The position numbers and the translations under genes were made by a program. From Sisyra terminalis (lineage: Eukaryota; Arthropoda; Insecta; Neuroptera; Sisyridae), in assembly GCA_958496175.1 (NCBI GenBank), contig OY292275.1, forward strand, positions 12,896,001 to 12,960,000: a stretch of DNA of 64,000 nucleotides, given 5' to 3'. Shown here piece by piece: positions 9,044-22,045 of this stretch (positions are counted from its first letter, which is position 1; every line of letters starts with the position of its first letter). The notes under the pieces were generated by a model. It searched no databases. It saw only the letters and a list, made by a program, of their open reading frames with translations, and was not told the origin of the DNA.

Positions 9044-11160
9044 AATTTATCGTTTTATTACTGTATTTCGTTTTTATATAGGTGCTATAGAATTTATTAA
9101 AAATTTTAACACCACAAATATCACGGTTTGGCATTGTATGTCTCCAATTTGAATACCCAAAACCCCAACTATTTCTAATTAACTTCTAATCAATTGACTA
9201 AAATTTTAATCAATTTAATGTCCATTTTAAGATAAAAATACAAATAATAATTTTTCTAAAGAATCGGACCCCTTTGATCTTCTAATCAAATTCATTTCAC
9301 ATTTCCATTTCGGCGCTTCAATTCAAACAAATCGCATTGCTTAATTTCCAAACTTTCCAAAACGAAACTCCCATTTAACTATTGAACAATAAATTTGTTA
9401 GGTAATCCAAACTACAAGTAGGACTTCATTAAAATTGTAATTATTGAAATTTATAAAAAAAATAAAAAAGAAATTTAAAATTACTATTTATACTGACTTC
9501 GTATTATTTATGATTTCCCTGGGCTTAAAGTTAATGAAAAATGAAATGATTTGTGAATATTTTTTAAAAGAAAATTATGAACTTTTGTGGAATGAAAACC
9601 GATGTGTATGGTCGGGTTCAAGGAATTTCAATGTATTAAATTAGAACTATAACTACAATTTGAAAACATATCATTCCAATTTATTAGTTTCTTTAATGGT
9701 TTTACTATTACCGTCTAATGTACAATCACCATAATTTTTCTATTTACTCCATCGGCTTATTGTTTAAACTTTATGGACGTAGACATAAATTCCAAGTTTT
9801 ATTATTCCCATCGAGTTCACAAACACTAATGGAACATCTTCCACATCGCCGTCATACACTATACGGATGAGGACTTAATAATATATTTTCTCAAATAAAA
9901 TTGTTAAATCAAATGTAACGAACGGATTTATGATTCTTTTATTTCATTTGAAAAATGATAAATACTTGAAACGATTTTTATATATGTGTACGTGGAAGAC
10001 TCATTGTCAAACAATTACTGGAAAGAATTTGAAAAATTCAAGTGGAACACTGTCCCACTTGATTTGGTCGAGAAATCAAAGATAAAAAAAATCCTTTCTT
10101 TTATAATTTTCTTGTTTAAATAAAAACAACACAAAACATGCGCAGCCAACGAGAGGAACATTTGAAAAAATAATAATGCGATCCCTGAAAAGACATGATA
10201 TCATTTATAACTAGTACAAAGAGACGCGGAGACGAGAAATAAAAATATTATTTAATGAAAATATGAAAATGTACGAGTAATCTGTATACAAAATTCAAAC
10301 AGTAGAAACATTGCGAGAGACAGAATAAAAAAAAATATAAATATGTATAAAGTTGTTAAAATATTCCCTTATTCTTTGTGTGCAACATTTAAATGGCAAA
10401 GAAATAATAAATAGTCGCAATTATTCAGTGTCGTTTTCATGTGAAGTGAACAAAGAGTCCGCTAGCATGCACAAAAACAAATTGCAAAACTTACAGCACA
10501 ACCCCATCAACCCCGAGAAAATAATAAGCCTTCTAATTTCCAACCCTTTCTGGCCAGAGGACGAATATGGCAGCGAATCCAAAGAGCCGCACTAGTTGCA
10601 CTATCTGCCTATTTAAAAACTAAAGAGTTCGTTCTCTTGTGAAATTTTTCCTCTCGTCATTGTCATAAAGCAATTAAAATATAATTACCACTTACGGCTT
10701 TACTCTTTTATGCACTCGGTGATAACTATTTTATATATGTGCCTACGTGCTAATACAAAACTATAACGAATCGAGAGGGACGAGGGACTTATGAATGTGG
10801 ATTGACGTAATGTTTGAATAAATTTCTATCGATTTCCTGTCTTATCTTGTCCAGAAATAAATAAATGGAAATTGAGAAAAAAAATTGTCATTGTTCCATT
10901 AAAATAAATAGAAAGTGTGATAAAACATATGACGAGGATGAGCCAACTGTGGTGACCAATAAGGTGCCGCGCATTTACGATACAAATTAGAACCTAAAAG
11001 ACAGAATTTCTCAATGGTATTTAGGTATGCGGTCTTGTTAGATATTTATTAAAGTATTTGAATCCGGATTTTAGGGTTCTTTGTTTGAATCACGTTGGGG
11101 TCACCAATTTTATAACTGTTTAAGTAAATCACGATGACAAATCATGATTCTTTTACGACA
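9044..11160. other. Long stretch without supported genes
   Basis: Mostly AT-rich. The 10353-10595 forward frame (80 codons, ending YGSESKEPH) lies in a patch of slightly higher G+C (about 10430-10870) but has no recognised domain. It could be a conserved non-coding block or an unrecognised exon. No repeats were identified. Confidence 0.35.
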
Positions 11161-11171
11161 CTTGGAGTTAA

Positions 11172-11368
11172 AGCAGGCTATTCACGCTCCGACTTGCAGT
11201 CCAACTAGTCGGACTACTAGTCGGATCTTCTAGTTGTCCCTCTAGATGGTCCGACCAGTCTGACTAGACATCCAACTTCCAACAACCCCATTCACGATCC
11301 GACTTTAGATCCAACTTCGAAAGTCGGACCACTAGTTGAACTGTAAGTCGGAGCGTGAATGGACTGCT
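11172..11368 (-). mobile_element. AGCAGG MITE, copy 1 (reverse orientation)
   Basis: A 197-bp element with termini AGCAGGCTATTCACGCTCCG and TCGGAGCGTGAATGGACTGC followed by T. It is flanked by TAA on both sides (11169-11171 and 11369-11371), a 3-bp duplication of the kind made by PIF/Harbinger elements. The interior is built from short recurring pieces (CCGACTAG, TCGGAC, CCAACTTC). An internal CCCATTCACGATCCGAC repeats the terminus, so the element contains nested half-termini. Relative to copies 2-4 the interior is inverted. No coding capacity. Confidence 0.8.
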
Positions 11369-11599
11369 TAAGATTTTCTAGGAAACAAATTCAATTACTT
11401 TCGTACTGATGCACGAAGCAAATGATGCTAAAATCGACTGAACGATCCAATTGTAGCTAGGAAACCAACCATGAAACTGCGATGTAGAAGGAAATGGAAA
11501 ATTCTAGAAAATAAAATGTGAAAAGGAAAACTAGAAACTCTAAGGAAAAGCAAAGAAAATGGATTGAAATTCTAGGTTTTTTAAATAAAGAAATGAATT

Positions 11600-12420
11600 A
11601 TTTCGATTTTAAGAACCTCGCCAGGGAAAGACATCGCCGTAAAGGAAAATTTAACCATGAAGGAAATTAATTCTCTTCTTAGGCAAAAAACGAAAAAAAC
11701 CTTATTATTACCTATTGTATTTACTTCATCAAGTGGAGAGACATTACTTTCAATCCTACATTTGCCGTAAAAACACCAAAATTATTACCTTAAGCTTCCA
11801 TCAAAAAAAAAAATAAAAAAAAAACTGTTTTTAGTTCTAATCACACGAAAGCCTAACACCTTCGTTCAGCGTTCCCAATTTTTAAATACTTTCAAACCCG
11901 GAACTCATTGATGCTTTTCATTATAAAATTTCAAGAGAAAAAAACATTCCCGCAATATCAACTTCAACTTTAAATTCCACACCGAATTGTGAAATAATTT
12001 TCATAGCGGGGGAGGGGGAGGCATATCCCCAGATGACACATGAAAATGGGACGGAATTCAACCATGAGGGAAACTAAACCTGCTTTGAGGCCAAAAACAA
12101 AAAAAACTTTACTATTTCTACTGTATTTGCTTTATCAAGTGGTGCGATATTACTTTCAATCCTACATTTGCCATAAAGACACCAAAAACATTACCTTAAG
12201 CTTCCATCAAAAAAAATAAAAAAAAATATATGTTTTTAGTTCTAATCACCCATAAGTCTAACATAAACTTCGTTCAGGGTTCCCAATTTTGAATAGGTTT
12301 TAAATATGGTTTCCCAATTTTTTAAATACTTTCAGACCCAAATAAGACAAGGTACAACCCTGAACAAGGTATGTCCCTGGATGACATATGACAATGGAGC
12401 GGTATATTGGCATTGATAGT
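11600..12420. repeat. Tandem duplication, ~350-400-bp units
   Basis: Unit 1 (about 11630-11900) and unit 2 (about 12030-12350) share AACCATGA, TACTTTCAATCCTACATTTG, ACCTTAAGCTTCCATCAAAA and the block around TTCGTTCAG. A partial third start (GATGACATATGACAATGG, about 12377) repeats the beginning of unit 2 (GATGACACATGAAAATGG, about 12033) some 345 bp on. There is substantial divergence and length variation in the A-rich parts. Non-coding. Confidence 0.75.
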
Positions 12421-12858
12421 TCCATTAAAAAATTTGCTTAGAGAAAAACACAAAGAAGATAATTTTAAATAATTCAAGAATTTAAAAGTTTTGACTTTTT
12501 ACCAATTTTCTGAATTCATAATGAAAATAGGGAGCGGCGAATTTCCAGTCAGTCTCGGTGGTGGAAATGGATTCCACGCCACTTGATAATCTGATTATAA
12601 AATTCATAAGGGATGAAATTTTATACTTGTTTTACTATAAAATACTTTAGAGAAGGATTGGAACAAATACTCGAAATGTTTTCTCCATAAGTTTACCACC
12701 AGAAGAAATCTGATTTTTAAGCTTCTAATATTTTATAAGAATATATGAAAAGAACAAAAACTATCAGACCAAAAACATGGTATAAAGCAAAAACCGAAAT
12801 GAAATATGGACAGAAAATAATTTTGGAAACAAAATATGAACAGGATTTTTGTGTTTTA

Positions 12859-13043
12859 AGCATGCCATTCACACTCCGACTTGCAGTCTAACTAGCAGTC
12901 CGCCTTTCGAAGTTGGATCTAAAGTCGGACCGTGAATGGTGTTGTTGGAAGTTGGATGTCTAGGCGGACTAGTCGGATCATTTAGGTGATCCAACTAGTA
13001 GTCCGACTAGTTGGACTGCATGTCGAAGCGTGAATGGGCTGCA
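12859..13043 (+). mobile_element. AGCAGG MITE, copy 2
   Basis: Termini AGCATGCCATTCACACTCCG and the inverted TGTCGAAGCGTGAATGGGCT. The interior carries GTGAATGGTGTTGTTGGAAG and TAGTCGGATCATTTAG as in copies 3 and 4. Flanking trinucleotides are TTA (left) and TAA (right), a possible decayed TAA/TTA target duplication. Confidence 0.8.
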
Positions 13044-13046
13044 TAA

Positions 13047-14280
13047 AAAACACCAAAATTCTAATTTATTATTGTTTATTATTAACCAATATGGATATAA
13101 CTAATATTTATTTTTCAGCAGAGTATTATAATCATGCTAACGTCAATCAGGGTACCGAAAGTCACCAAAACCTATGTTATTTTATTTTGCTTCAGAACCC
13201 TACAACCTCGTTTTAACAACCACAAACACAAATATTAAACAAACAACCTTTTCAAATCAAACTAACTGACATTACATTTATGTCAAAAATGATTAATTAC
13301 ACCCCCTTTCACACCACCCCTTTAATAAAGACAAATTTTCCTACACCCCAAATTTCCTTTTTAAATTCGCCATTTGACCAATCCAATGAAAAACAAAACC
13401 TTAACACAAAATACTTTTCACTTAAATGTTACGACGTTAAAAAAATTCCAAACATACTCATTAATTTTACGACAGTAATAAAATCTGGTTAAAACGTATT
13501 TTTCTCAAAAACAAAACAAAAATGTGATAACAAAACTATTATAAGGTAATTGTAATGTAATAAGAAAAGCCATTGTACACTAAAGAGTTAAAAGAAAAAA
13601 ATCTATAAAACATAAATATCAAAAATAAAAAATCCTTTTAACATTTTTTTTCATGAGATCATAAAAACCGATCGAGCAATAAATACATCTGAGCGGCATT
13701 ATCAACCGATCAACCTATCTAAATTCCGCGTTTAAGCCTATACACCACTCGTAAAAATCGAATTAACACATTCATTAAAAAACATATTAGTCGAAACGAT
13801 TTCCACAAAGATGCGATTAATTGATTTTTTTTCTTAAACGAAAATCTATCGAAGTCAACTCTCGTCAACCGGTGAATCGTGACTTTTCCCTAATAAAATT
13901 TATATTCCAACAAGCAGGAATAAAAAGCAATAAAAAATGCCACTGTATCTCATCGCTTTTGGTCGCTCAACACGTCATAAACCTCGAAATTAATCTTGAT
14001 TTAAAAAATTAAATATTAAAACGCTAAAATCAAGCTTAAATCGTTATAAATTTCAGTGGAACGTCGCACAATATAATCTGTTTAGCTCTTTGTTATATGA
14101 CTATGAATTAATCAAGCTTTTAATTTTGGCTTAATTGTTTCATTTTTCAATCTGAAATATAATAATCTCATACTTCCAACTTAAATATACAGCAAAAAGC
14201 TATACTTGGTAAATTTAAATTTTTGTTATTTATTTTTTTTTTAAATTTTCGGATAAATAATTCGATAGGGAATTTAGAAC
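13047..14280. other. No gene seen
   Basis: AT-rich sequence. The short frames at 13034-13216, 13280-13492 and 13821-14012 have no conserved features and biased composition. Confidence 0.4.
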
Positions 14281-14317
14281 TAGAGTCAAAGAGGAAACAA
14301 CAAATAAGTGCAGACAT

Positions 14318-15170
14318 CCCGCAAGAAAATTTACTAGGCCCTATTCTTTACATTTTGTATTGATACCGCCAATTTGCCATCAATCGCTTATACTAAAATA
14401 GGAACTTTTCCAAATGACATAGTCATAATGACTAGAAGTTAGAATCCCAGCATTGCAATAGCCAGTCTACAACACCATCACAATTTAGTAAAAACCTGGA
14501 CAGCAAAGTGGAGGATTAAATTAAATGAAACAAAAACTGGTCTTGTTAACTTCACTTTTAGAAGGAGTAACTATCAACCAATTAATTCAAAAGGCAAAAC
14601 TATATTCTAGAATCCCAGTCATTAAAGTATTTAGGACTTCATCTTGACAAAAGGCTAACCTGGAGAATTCTTATTGCGAAGAAAAAATTCCAAACCATGC
14701 AAAAGTTTAAATGACTGTATTGGGTTCTTCGGTAAAAGGTCAAAATTGTCAATAGAAAAGAAAATCCTTTTATACATAGATGTTAAAAGTCCAATTAAGT
14801 CCTATAGCCTGGAAACCTGGGCTTGTGCTAGTAAATCTTCTATCTCGATGCTTTAGGGAGTTCAATCTAAAATTCTACGAAGAACTGCAGATACACCGTG
14901 GTATGTAGCAAATAAAACCCTTCACCGGGACCTAATCATAAAGATTCAAAGCTCGATTGGGTCAAAGAATGAGGCTCACCATGAAAAATTGAGAAACCAC
15001 ACCAACCCAATAATTTATCTTCTACTGAATAAAAAAGCGACTCAAAAGGAAGACACCAGATGAATTAATGGATGTGCCACGCTAATCCTTCATGAGAGGC
15101 ATGAAGGGACTCCGCTGGGAGGTCATTTATCAAGCCATTCTTACCGCCAATAAATTGGCTCAGAAGTAAC
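14318..15170 (+). pseudogene. Jockey-like non-LTR retrotransposon reverse transcriptase (decayed)
   Basis: Successive frames of the plus strand show RT landmarks in order: IPQENLLGPILYILY (about 14320; usual form PQGS-x-LGPxLYxxY), FPNDIVIMT (catalytic FADD box, first Asp lost, so non-functional), TWTAKWRIKLNETKTGLVNF, LKYLGLHLDKRLTW (KYLG box), a QxKxLR-like block followed by a partial APWYV (DTPWYVANKTLH), and a C-terminal KRLKRKTPDELMDVPR. At least three frameshifts and many stops are needed to read through. The order and spacing fit the palm-thumb part and C-terminus of a Jockey-clade ORF2. The endonuclease region is missing, consistent with 5' truncation. Confidence 0.85.
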
Positions 15171-15343
15171 TAATTGTCAATAACATTTTTAAAAAATAAG
15201 TAATCGATACGAAAAATATTTTTAGCCCCCGATCGCCATGTATGTTAGGTATAAAGCTTAATGAATTTATTCAAAATCACATTGAAACTTGGGAGCTCAA
15301 CGAAATAGCAAAGAATTGTTCAAAATTTGCCTTTCATTGTAAT

Positions 15344-16233
15344 TAGGGATTGCAATACCGGTATACTGACTACCGGTATTTTGAATCATTTGTATTTGTA
15401 CAATTTTATAATACCGGTATTCATAAGGTTGTATACCTTTTTTTCGGTATTTACTACTAATTATTTACATTATTTCCACTACTCTTTACAAGAAAAGAGA
15501 CTAACCAATTCAAATTTAATCAAGTTTATAGTAAATTGTCTTCATTTTTTTTAACCTCAAATCTATCCACATTCAAAAGAATTTGGTAGAATCATCAAAG
15601 ATGATGATGATACTTGTGTTGATAATGAGAATGAATTGCTTCTCAAGCAGGCCATTCACGCTTCGACTTGCAGTCCAACTAGCAGCCCGACTTTCGAAGT
15701 TGGACCTAAAGTCGGACCGTGAATGGTGTTGTTGGAAGTTGGATGTCTAGTCGGACTAGTCGGATCATTTAGAGAAACAACTAAAAGATCCAAATAGTTG
15801 GGGTGCAAGTCGGAGAGTGAATGCTCTGCTTTAAAAAACATAAGAGTTATCGATAGTTAAAAAAATGTCCACAATATAATACAGAAATCAATTATATCCA
15901 AAACCACCCGTTCCAATTACGTTCCAGGCTTCAGATCACATTTCAAAGATTTATAATAGTACCATAGACTGAATATTAAAACTTTTCGTGGTTTAAGTAC
16001 ATACGATGGTTGTTGTTCTTTTACTTTTCTGTGACTCTTTATATACTGTTAGAAATTATTTTTGTGACGTTTACTCTTTCTAATTAAACTGGCAAATAAA
16101 ACAAAGAATCACCTTTGATTTCTTTCTTCTTCTAAAATTCCTACTACCGGTATTAAAACCGGTATTTCGGTATTAAGATCTAAAAAATACCAAATACCGG
16201 TACTGAACTTTTGGTTCAGTATTCCAATCCTTA
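15344..16233. mobile_element. hAT-type non-autonomous element, 890 bp, 8-bp target duplication
   Basis: Bounded by TAGGGATTGCAAT and ATTCCAATCCTTA (imperfect inverted repeats) and flanked by the direct repeat ATTGTAAT at 15336-15343 and 16234-16241. Eight-base duplications and TAGGG-type termini fit the hAT superfamily. Subterminal regions carry many copies of ACCGGTAT on both sides (about 15355-15430 and 16145-16205), likely transposase-binding repeats. No transposase frame survives. An AGCAGG MITE (15646-15830) is nested within it and is therefore younger. Confidence 0.82.
15646..15830 (+). mobile_element. AGCAGG MITE, copy 3, nested in a hAT element
   Basis: Termini AGCAGGCCATTCACGCTTCG and, inverted, GTCGGAGAGTGAATGCTCTG followed by CT. 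The middle matches copy 2 closely (CTTTCGAAGTTGG, GTGTTGTTGGAAGTTGG, GTCTAGTCGGACTAGTCGG). Flanks are TCA and TTA, compatible with one mutated TTA target duplication. It lies inside 15344-16233, giving relative ages. Confidence 0.8.
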
Positions 16234-16241
16234 ATTGTAAT

Positions 16242-17000
16242 ATAGTTTAGTATTTGACCTCTTTTTGGCGTTTATTCCCTAATAAGATGGTTCTTAAAAT
16301 AAACTATAAAACGTTTCTTTTGGGAAATCGTTTCCACTAAAAATAAAAAAGTTAAGGTTTTCAAACTAATTTTCATAAAAAAACAAAGCTATAATTATTA
16401 TACATGTCGGTCGATTTTTACTATAAGATTTTGTATTCCAAATGATTTTAGTTTGCAAGTGTTTTCTTTGTCAATAAAATCTATCCTCTTTAGCAAAAGA
16501 TAAAACTAATTCAAACGCTGAAAAATCTATTACTGCATTTTATCCGTATCATTTCCTCTATGGCGGACAAAAGAGATCTATAGGTAACATTCAAATGCCT
16601 TTGAAATGAAATGTATTTATCACGCAAAAAGATGAAATACGTTGCAGTTGTAAATTCTGAGTAGTGGTTTCGTAAAACCACTTTTTTGTGTAATTGAAAT
16701 GAGATTTTCCAATGAAAACATGTAATTAAAACGAAACGTTTTCTAAATGAATTTCTTCCATATCAAATATCTACTTAATTATCTGGAATGAAATCTTCAA
16801 GAAGGGTTCAATTAATCACTTGGTCAGTCAAATGAGTGGTCCAAGATGCCTGAAATCAATGAGTAAGCATTTCCACATCTAAAAACCAACACAAATAGTT
16901 CAGTGTTCCAAAACGGTTGACTAACTCTTGCGCTTCACGTAATATTGTCTATGTATACCAATAAATAAATGGGCATACATGGAAGATATTACGTGTCTTT
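16242..17000. other. No gene seen
   Basis: Ordinary AT-rich sequence. A perfect small hairpin followed by T residues (AGTGGTTT/AAACCACT near 16663-16683) is present but has no evident role in a eukaryotic context. Confidence 0.4.
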
Positions 17001-17503
17001 ATGAATGCATTTTGTTCTGTGCACTCTATGCATATCTCGTATATACATGTACTGGATATTCATCCCGGACGAATGAAACCCGTCGGTTACGCTAGCGAGT
17101 GGAATAAATTTCATTTGGTGAAACGTTTGTCAGATGCATTACAATATCAACGAGGAAGACAAATTGCACAAAATCTTAGCATGTTTGCAACGACCAAGTT
17201 GTTGAAAGCATTCGTATACCAACATCTTATGCGTGTTTGTCATACTGTGGTCCCATTTGTCCTCTGCACTCTTCCACACTTAATAACTACGATTCCAGCG
17301 ACCCGATTCCAACACACGCCAATTCCTTCTCACATTTTTTATCGAAAATCCCAACAGCCATTTGCGCAAAAAAAAAACGAAAAAAAAAGCATCCAACCAC
17401 TAACCAGTTCTGTTCCTCGGCCAAAAAACTTTTAATGAGAAATCAATCTTGCCGATTTCCGCAATTTAAACGGGCCATAAAATTAACTAACAATATCAAA
17501 TAA
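17001..17503. other. Patch of higher G+C with two overlapping open frames, not recognised
   Basis: A 144-codon frame (17001-17435) and an overlapping 88-codon frame (17237-17503) lie in a patch less A+T-rich than its surroundings. Neither shows a domain I know, and codon choice is not obviously biased. It could be an exon, a conserved regulatory block or chance. Confidence 0.25.
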
Positions 17504-18094
17504 TTGAAATACGATAAGATTTGACGAAAAAAAAGTATAATAAATTGGGATGTTTCAAAGAGAATATTGTCGGGAACAATTAACCGGGAGACTTGTTAGC
17601 GACAGTATAGGAAATAAAATGTTTATGACAGAAGAGATATTAATTAGTAAAAATATTAAAATTTGAATGTTGCTCGTTAGGAGATGAAAAGGTTTGGAAT
17701 TTGAAATCATTGAAAAGTTAAATATTGTAGTAATTAAATAATAATGAGTTTATAATTTGATTTCAAATATCCAAACGGTAATTGCAAGTCCAATAATAAC
17801 TCTGTAAAAGATACACCTCGCTATGAAATCTAAACCAAACTTAAAAGTAATATTGCACGAAATTGTAAACTTCCTTGATTAAAAAGTTTCGAATCTTAGT
17901 AAACGAATTTTATAACATTTAGTTTGTTTTTAATTCCATTTAAAGAAATATTAAAACTTACATTACTTGGATAATTTTCACACACAAATGAATAAAAATG
18001 ATTATTAATTTCCATAGTTTTTTGTAGATGTATGCTATATCAAAATAAAAGCTTCAATTTTACAAAAGTATAACCTGTAGAACAAAAATTTGTC

Positions 18095-18665
18095 TTTTAA
18101 TTTACACTTTGCTTTTAAATTTTTGCAACGTTTTGCAATTTACTACTGCTTTTTCAAGCGATTAAAAATAACAGTATAATTGTATTTAGAATATAAAGGA
18201 TAAATCAGGATGTTGGGGACTAAAAAATTAAGCAGTGTTTTATTTTAATTATTGCAAATTGAAATAAATAAAATAAAACACTGCTTAATTGTTTGGTCTC
18301 CTACATCCTGATTTATCCTTTATATTGCATATCGATTTAGACCTGAAACAATGGAAATGTATAAAGAATAAGTTTTAACAAAATGTCATTTACAGGCACA
18401 ACTAGTCGAAGTAATTTTTATAGGTAGCTATTAGATACATTTAAAAAGACTTACACCAAAAAAAAAAAACTTAAATTTAATATAAAAGTAAATTTCTATA
18501 ACTAATTATGTTATACTTAATTTAAATTTACCAAAGTACCGACATAAAACGCATTTGGTTAAAATTCTTTATACATTTGTACAATTATTTATAATCGCTT
18601 GAAAAAGCCGTATTAAACTGCGAAAGGTTGCAAAAAATAAAAAACAATGTGTAAATTATTTAAAA
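18095..18665. mobile_element. Degenerate inverted-repeat element with relic hammerhead-like arms
   Basis: The left arm (about 18095-18180) and right arm (about 18577-18665) are inverted copies. Each retains, pointing outward, CGCTTGAAAAAGC, then about 10 bases, then GCAAAACGTTGC or GCGAAAGGTTGC. These resemble the CCTGAAGAAGC...GCGAAACGTTG layout of the intact motifs elsewhere in the window, but core bases are mutated (CTGAAGA has become TTGAAAA). Interpreted as an old member of the same class. A separate palindrome (18188-18326) lies just inside the left arm. Confidence 0.4.
18188..18326. repeat. 139-bp palindromic repeat
   Basis: AATATAAAGGATAAATCAGG at the left is matched by CCTGATTTATCCTTTATATT at the right, and the arms continue inward through AAGCAGTGTTTTATTTTA. 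No hammerhead core and no coding capacity. It is a fold-back MITE or the inner part of the surrounding element. Confidence 0.7.
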
Positions 18666-18669
18666 ATAA

Positions 18670-20118
18670 AAAAAAAATCCTCAAATTCTCGAAACTACAA
18701 CAAATTGAAGATAAACTACAGGATCGAATCAACAATAAATAATTAACTTTTGTTTAATTGCCAAGGTACGTTTATTAGCAAATATATTGATGATACATTC
18801 TATTTTGAAATCATTTAACAATTTACATGTCTCTATTTTTTGCAATATCATTTACTATTAATATTAAGTCAATAGTGCCATTGTTCATTAAAACGGTAAT
18901 TTACGATCTAAAAAGCATTCATTCCAAAAAATCTTCATGAGAAATTGCAGTATTAAATACCTCTCAAATTATCAATAAACCAAATAAGACGTATTAAATA
19001 CATATAATACAAAAGATATATCACAAAGTAGTACAATCCTTGTTCAGTGGACCACATATTTTATAGCCAAAAATTTTGGTATTTTAAAATTTTTAAAACC
19101 ATCGCAGTTATGAAAAATTGTTATAGAACATTGTTTATAGGAAACTTCTACAGCTTTCATTCTGATAACAACTATTTTACTTGTATCTAGCACGGCTCAA
19201 AAGTTATAATAAAAAAATATTATTTTTTTTTTGGAAAAGTTAATTTCAGGAGGGGAAGACGGCGCCTCTCGGTGACCGATTTTTTGGTTTAAATCATGTT
19301 TGGGACCTAAACAATCAATAAATAAAAAATGTACTTCTACAGACTTTTTTGGGGAGTTCACTTATGAATTTTACTTCCACGATTGTACTAATAAGAATTT
19401 TTTATTGAAATACAGCACAAAACATAATTATTTTAGCCCTTACGTTAATGACCAATTTTACTGATGTTTTAGCAATCTTTTCCTTCCAAAGAAATGAAAA
19501 AAATAATAAAAATAATATAAACTTACAGACCAGACAATTTAATTGACACTCTTGTCGAAACACTTACCTAAAACAAAAAGAAAGACAATTAATACTAAAA
19601 TGAAAATCAAACTTTTAATGTTTAGCTTGTTATTTAGATTCTACATTTCTTATTGAACAACGTACATTGGTCAAAATTTAAAGTTCTATGATTTGCTTAA
19701 TATATAATCAATAATATAATACACAATAAGAAATCCCATTATAAAATCTCGGTAAATTTGGATACAGAATTTAGTTTGGGGGAATTTGATACACAAAATA
19801 AAAAATTGATAAGATTTTTGCATATTATTAATTAATTTTTGTGGTTGAAAACTACTATGTAAGTATCCATTAAAAAAATAAAAGATGTCATTAAGAGGAT
19901 TACAAAATTTTGAAATTGGTTTAAATAAAATATTTTGGTTATGCGTCAGGAGTAAGAAACTTTTACACCCATTGGCTTTCCTATAGGGTATTCCCGCCTA
20001 GATCTCGAACAATTGATCGCTACCCCTAGAATTGAAATAGAATACATATTTTTAAACCAAACGCATTTCACAAATTTTACTCACACAGAAAATAATCATC
20101 CCTTAATTTTGCATACCG
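18670..20118. other. No gene seen
   Basis: AT-rich sequence lacking recognised genes or repeats. Confidence 0.4.
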
Positions 20119-20357
20119 TAGCTGCGCCTGACAAGTAGGTACCATATACGTATTATTATTTAAATTAAGTAGTAATAGGTAATTATATGTGTAAATAGTA
20201 TGTAAAATTTTGTAATACAATATGTATAGAATAAATAATTTAGAGATTTCATTAAAATATTGGAATTACTTGCTTTTGTTTACTAAATAATATGTTTTAC
20301 TGATGTTCCAAAACCTTACGAAAATCACATATGGAATTTACCAGGCGCAGCGACGAT
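20119..20357. repeat. Short inverted-repeat element
   Basis: CGTAGCTGCGCCTGACAAGT at the left is matched in inverse by ACCAGGCGCAGCGACG at the right (imperfect, about 28 bp), enclosing about 180 bp of AT-rich sequence. Probably a small non-autonomous DNA element; boundaries are approximate. Confidence 0.4.
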
Positions 20358-21930
20358 ATTACAATTTTCAACTCTAGCAAATCTCATTGGAATAATAATG
20401 GCTGGAAAAAAATAGTGTTATGAATATTTGAAGCGATAATTTTCATGAAAAACATATTTAATCTTATTATACATTGTTTTAAGACTTCAAATATAAACAC
20501 ATTTATTTCTAAGAACGTGGTTGCAAGTGCATAGAGTACCACATTTGAATCACTTCATGCTAAAAGGGGCTTAACCATAAATAATATTTGTGGTTATCAT
20601 AGAAATCATATCTACTGGAGTGCTCTCAATGTCTTAAGCTTTATGATACTCAACCAGATTTGTTGTATGGAGACTGACTAATCTCTAAAGAAGATCAAGT
20701 TATTGAAAATATTTCCCCGTTCGATTTTTGAAATCAACTCAAAAATTGATTTCTTTGACAAAGGTCCGTATAGCATCAATCGATTCATTACAGTAATCGT
20801 AATGCTGCTGGTGCTAGCAAACACCATTCCTTTTGGAACTCCTATCGCCTACTGTGATAGAAATCAAAGTTTTCTTTAGCAAAGTAATACGATATTGCGT
20901 TTACAACGACATCTATATTTATCGATTTCAAAAACAAAACCATTTTTTTAAATTTCACAAATAAGTAGCTATATTTTAGTATTAATTGAAATAATAAATG
21001 ATTGTGTTCCTAAGAAATCATTAAAAGTATTACCTAAAAATCAATACAAATTAGCAGTTAAAGTCGTTAGTGTTTCATTTTTTCAATACTATCAAATTTC
21101 TAATTTATCATTGTCGACTTTACAGTCTCAATACGGAAACAAATATTTTTTTTCTTCAAATTAAATAATCAAAACTAACTTTAAAAATTCTTTTTTTTTT
21201 CCCTAAACACAACAATCCAAGTTTATATTTATCTCTCACGAGCTTCGTCGTACAATGCTAGAAATTTCGGAATTTGTTCGTTTGCCTAATAAGACTGATA
21301 CAAATTGTTTAATTTCAGGAATGTACCAAATACTCAAATACTCTTGTCCCTCTTAATTATTCCCAGTGACATGTGAAATTGTGCGACATTAATATCGAAA
21401 TAAATGTCTCATTCTTGCCGTTTGAATGTGTTATTGTCAGTCGTCCACATAATGGTCAAACACACATTATAGTACATATCGATTTGCCGTAAGTCGCTTT
21501 TCAAATAAATCAAATTAATCTCTTTAAAGAAATGCCACTTGGCTTCGATTCCAAGAAAATATTTTCTTGAGAAGTTACTAATTTATTAAAATGGGTGTAA
21601 CTTTAAAAATTTAAAGGTACAGAAATTGTTTTAAGATAGGTATCGTAGGATATTTCAATGGCATAGTGTAAATTTTTGGCGGCCTAGGTCAACCAGAAAT
21701 TCGCCCCTTTTTTTTCTATATTAGTCAAGACAATTGGTAGAAAGTCAAATACTTATTTATTCCTTATATATTTAAAAATTTAATCTTTGTGTTTTCTTCA
21801 AATCTTTTATGGAATTTACCTATAGCTTGCCTGAAAAAGGAGAAAGCCTATACAGACGTATACAGATGCTTAAAAATACGAAAGGATTCCACTTAGGAGA
21901 AATTTCAATGATGGATATACCGTAGCAAGA
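20358..21930. other. No gene seen
   Basis: AT-rich sequence with no supported features. Confidence 0.4.
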
Positions 21931-22045
21931 GGTTAACACAGGGATAGGCAAACTTAATACTGGTACGATCGATAATGTATTTTTTCTTATTTACTCACGA
22001 TCGACTCCAAAAATGGGGTAAAATAAAGACAAATACATATTTAGA

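Noticed and set aside
16659..16692. Perfect hairpin AGTGGTTT/AAACCACT followed by T residues, like a bacterial terminator
   Set aside because: All other evidence is eukaryotic and no transcription unit ends here. Such hairpins occur by chance.
17001..17435. 144-codon open frame
   Set aside because: No recognised domain, overlapped by another frame of 88 codons, and no splice, promoter or codon-bias evidence. Kept only as a compositional patch.
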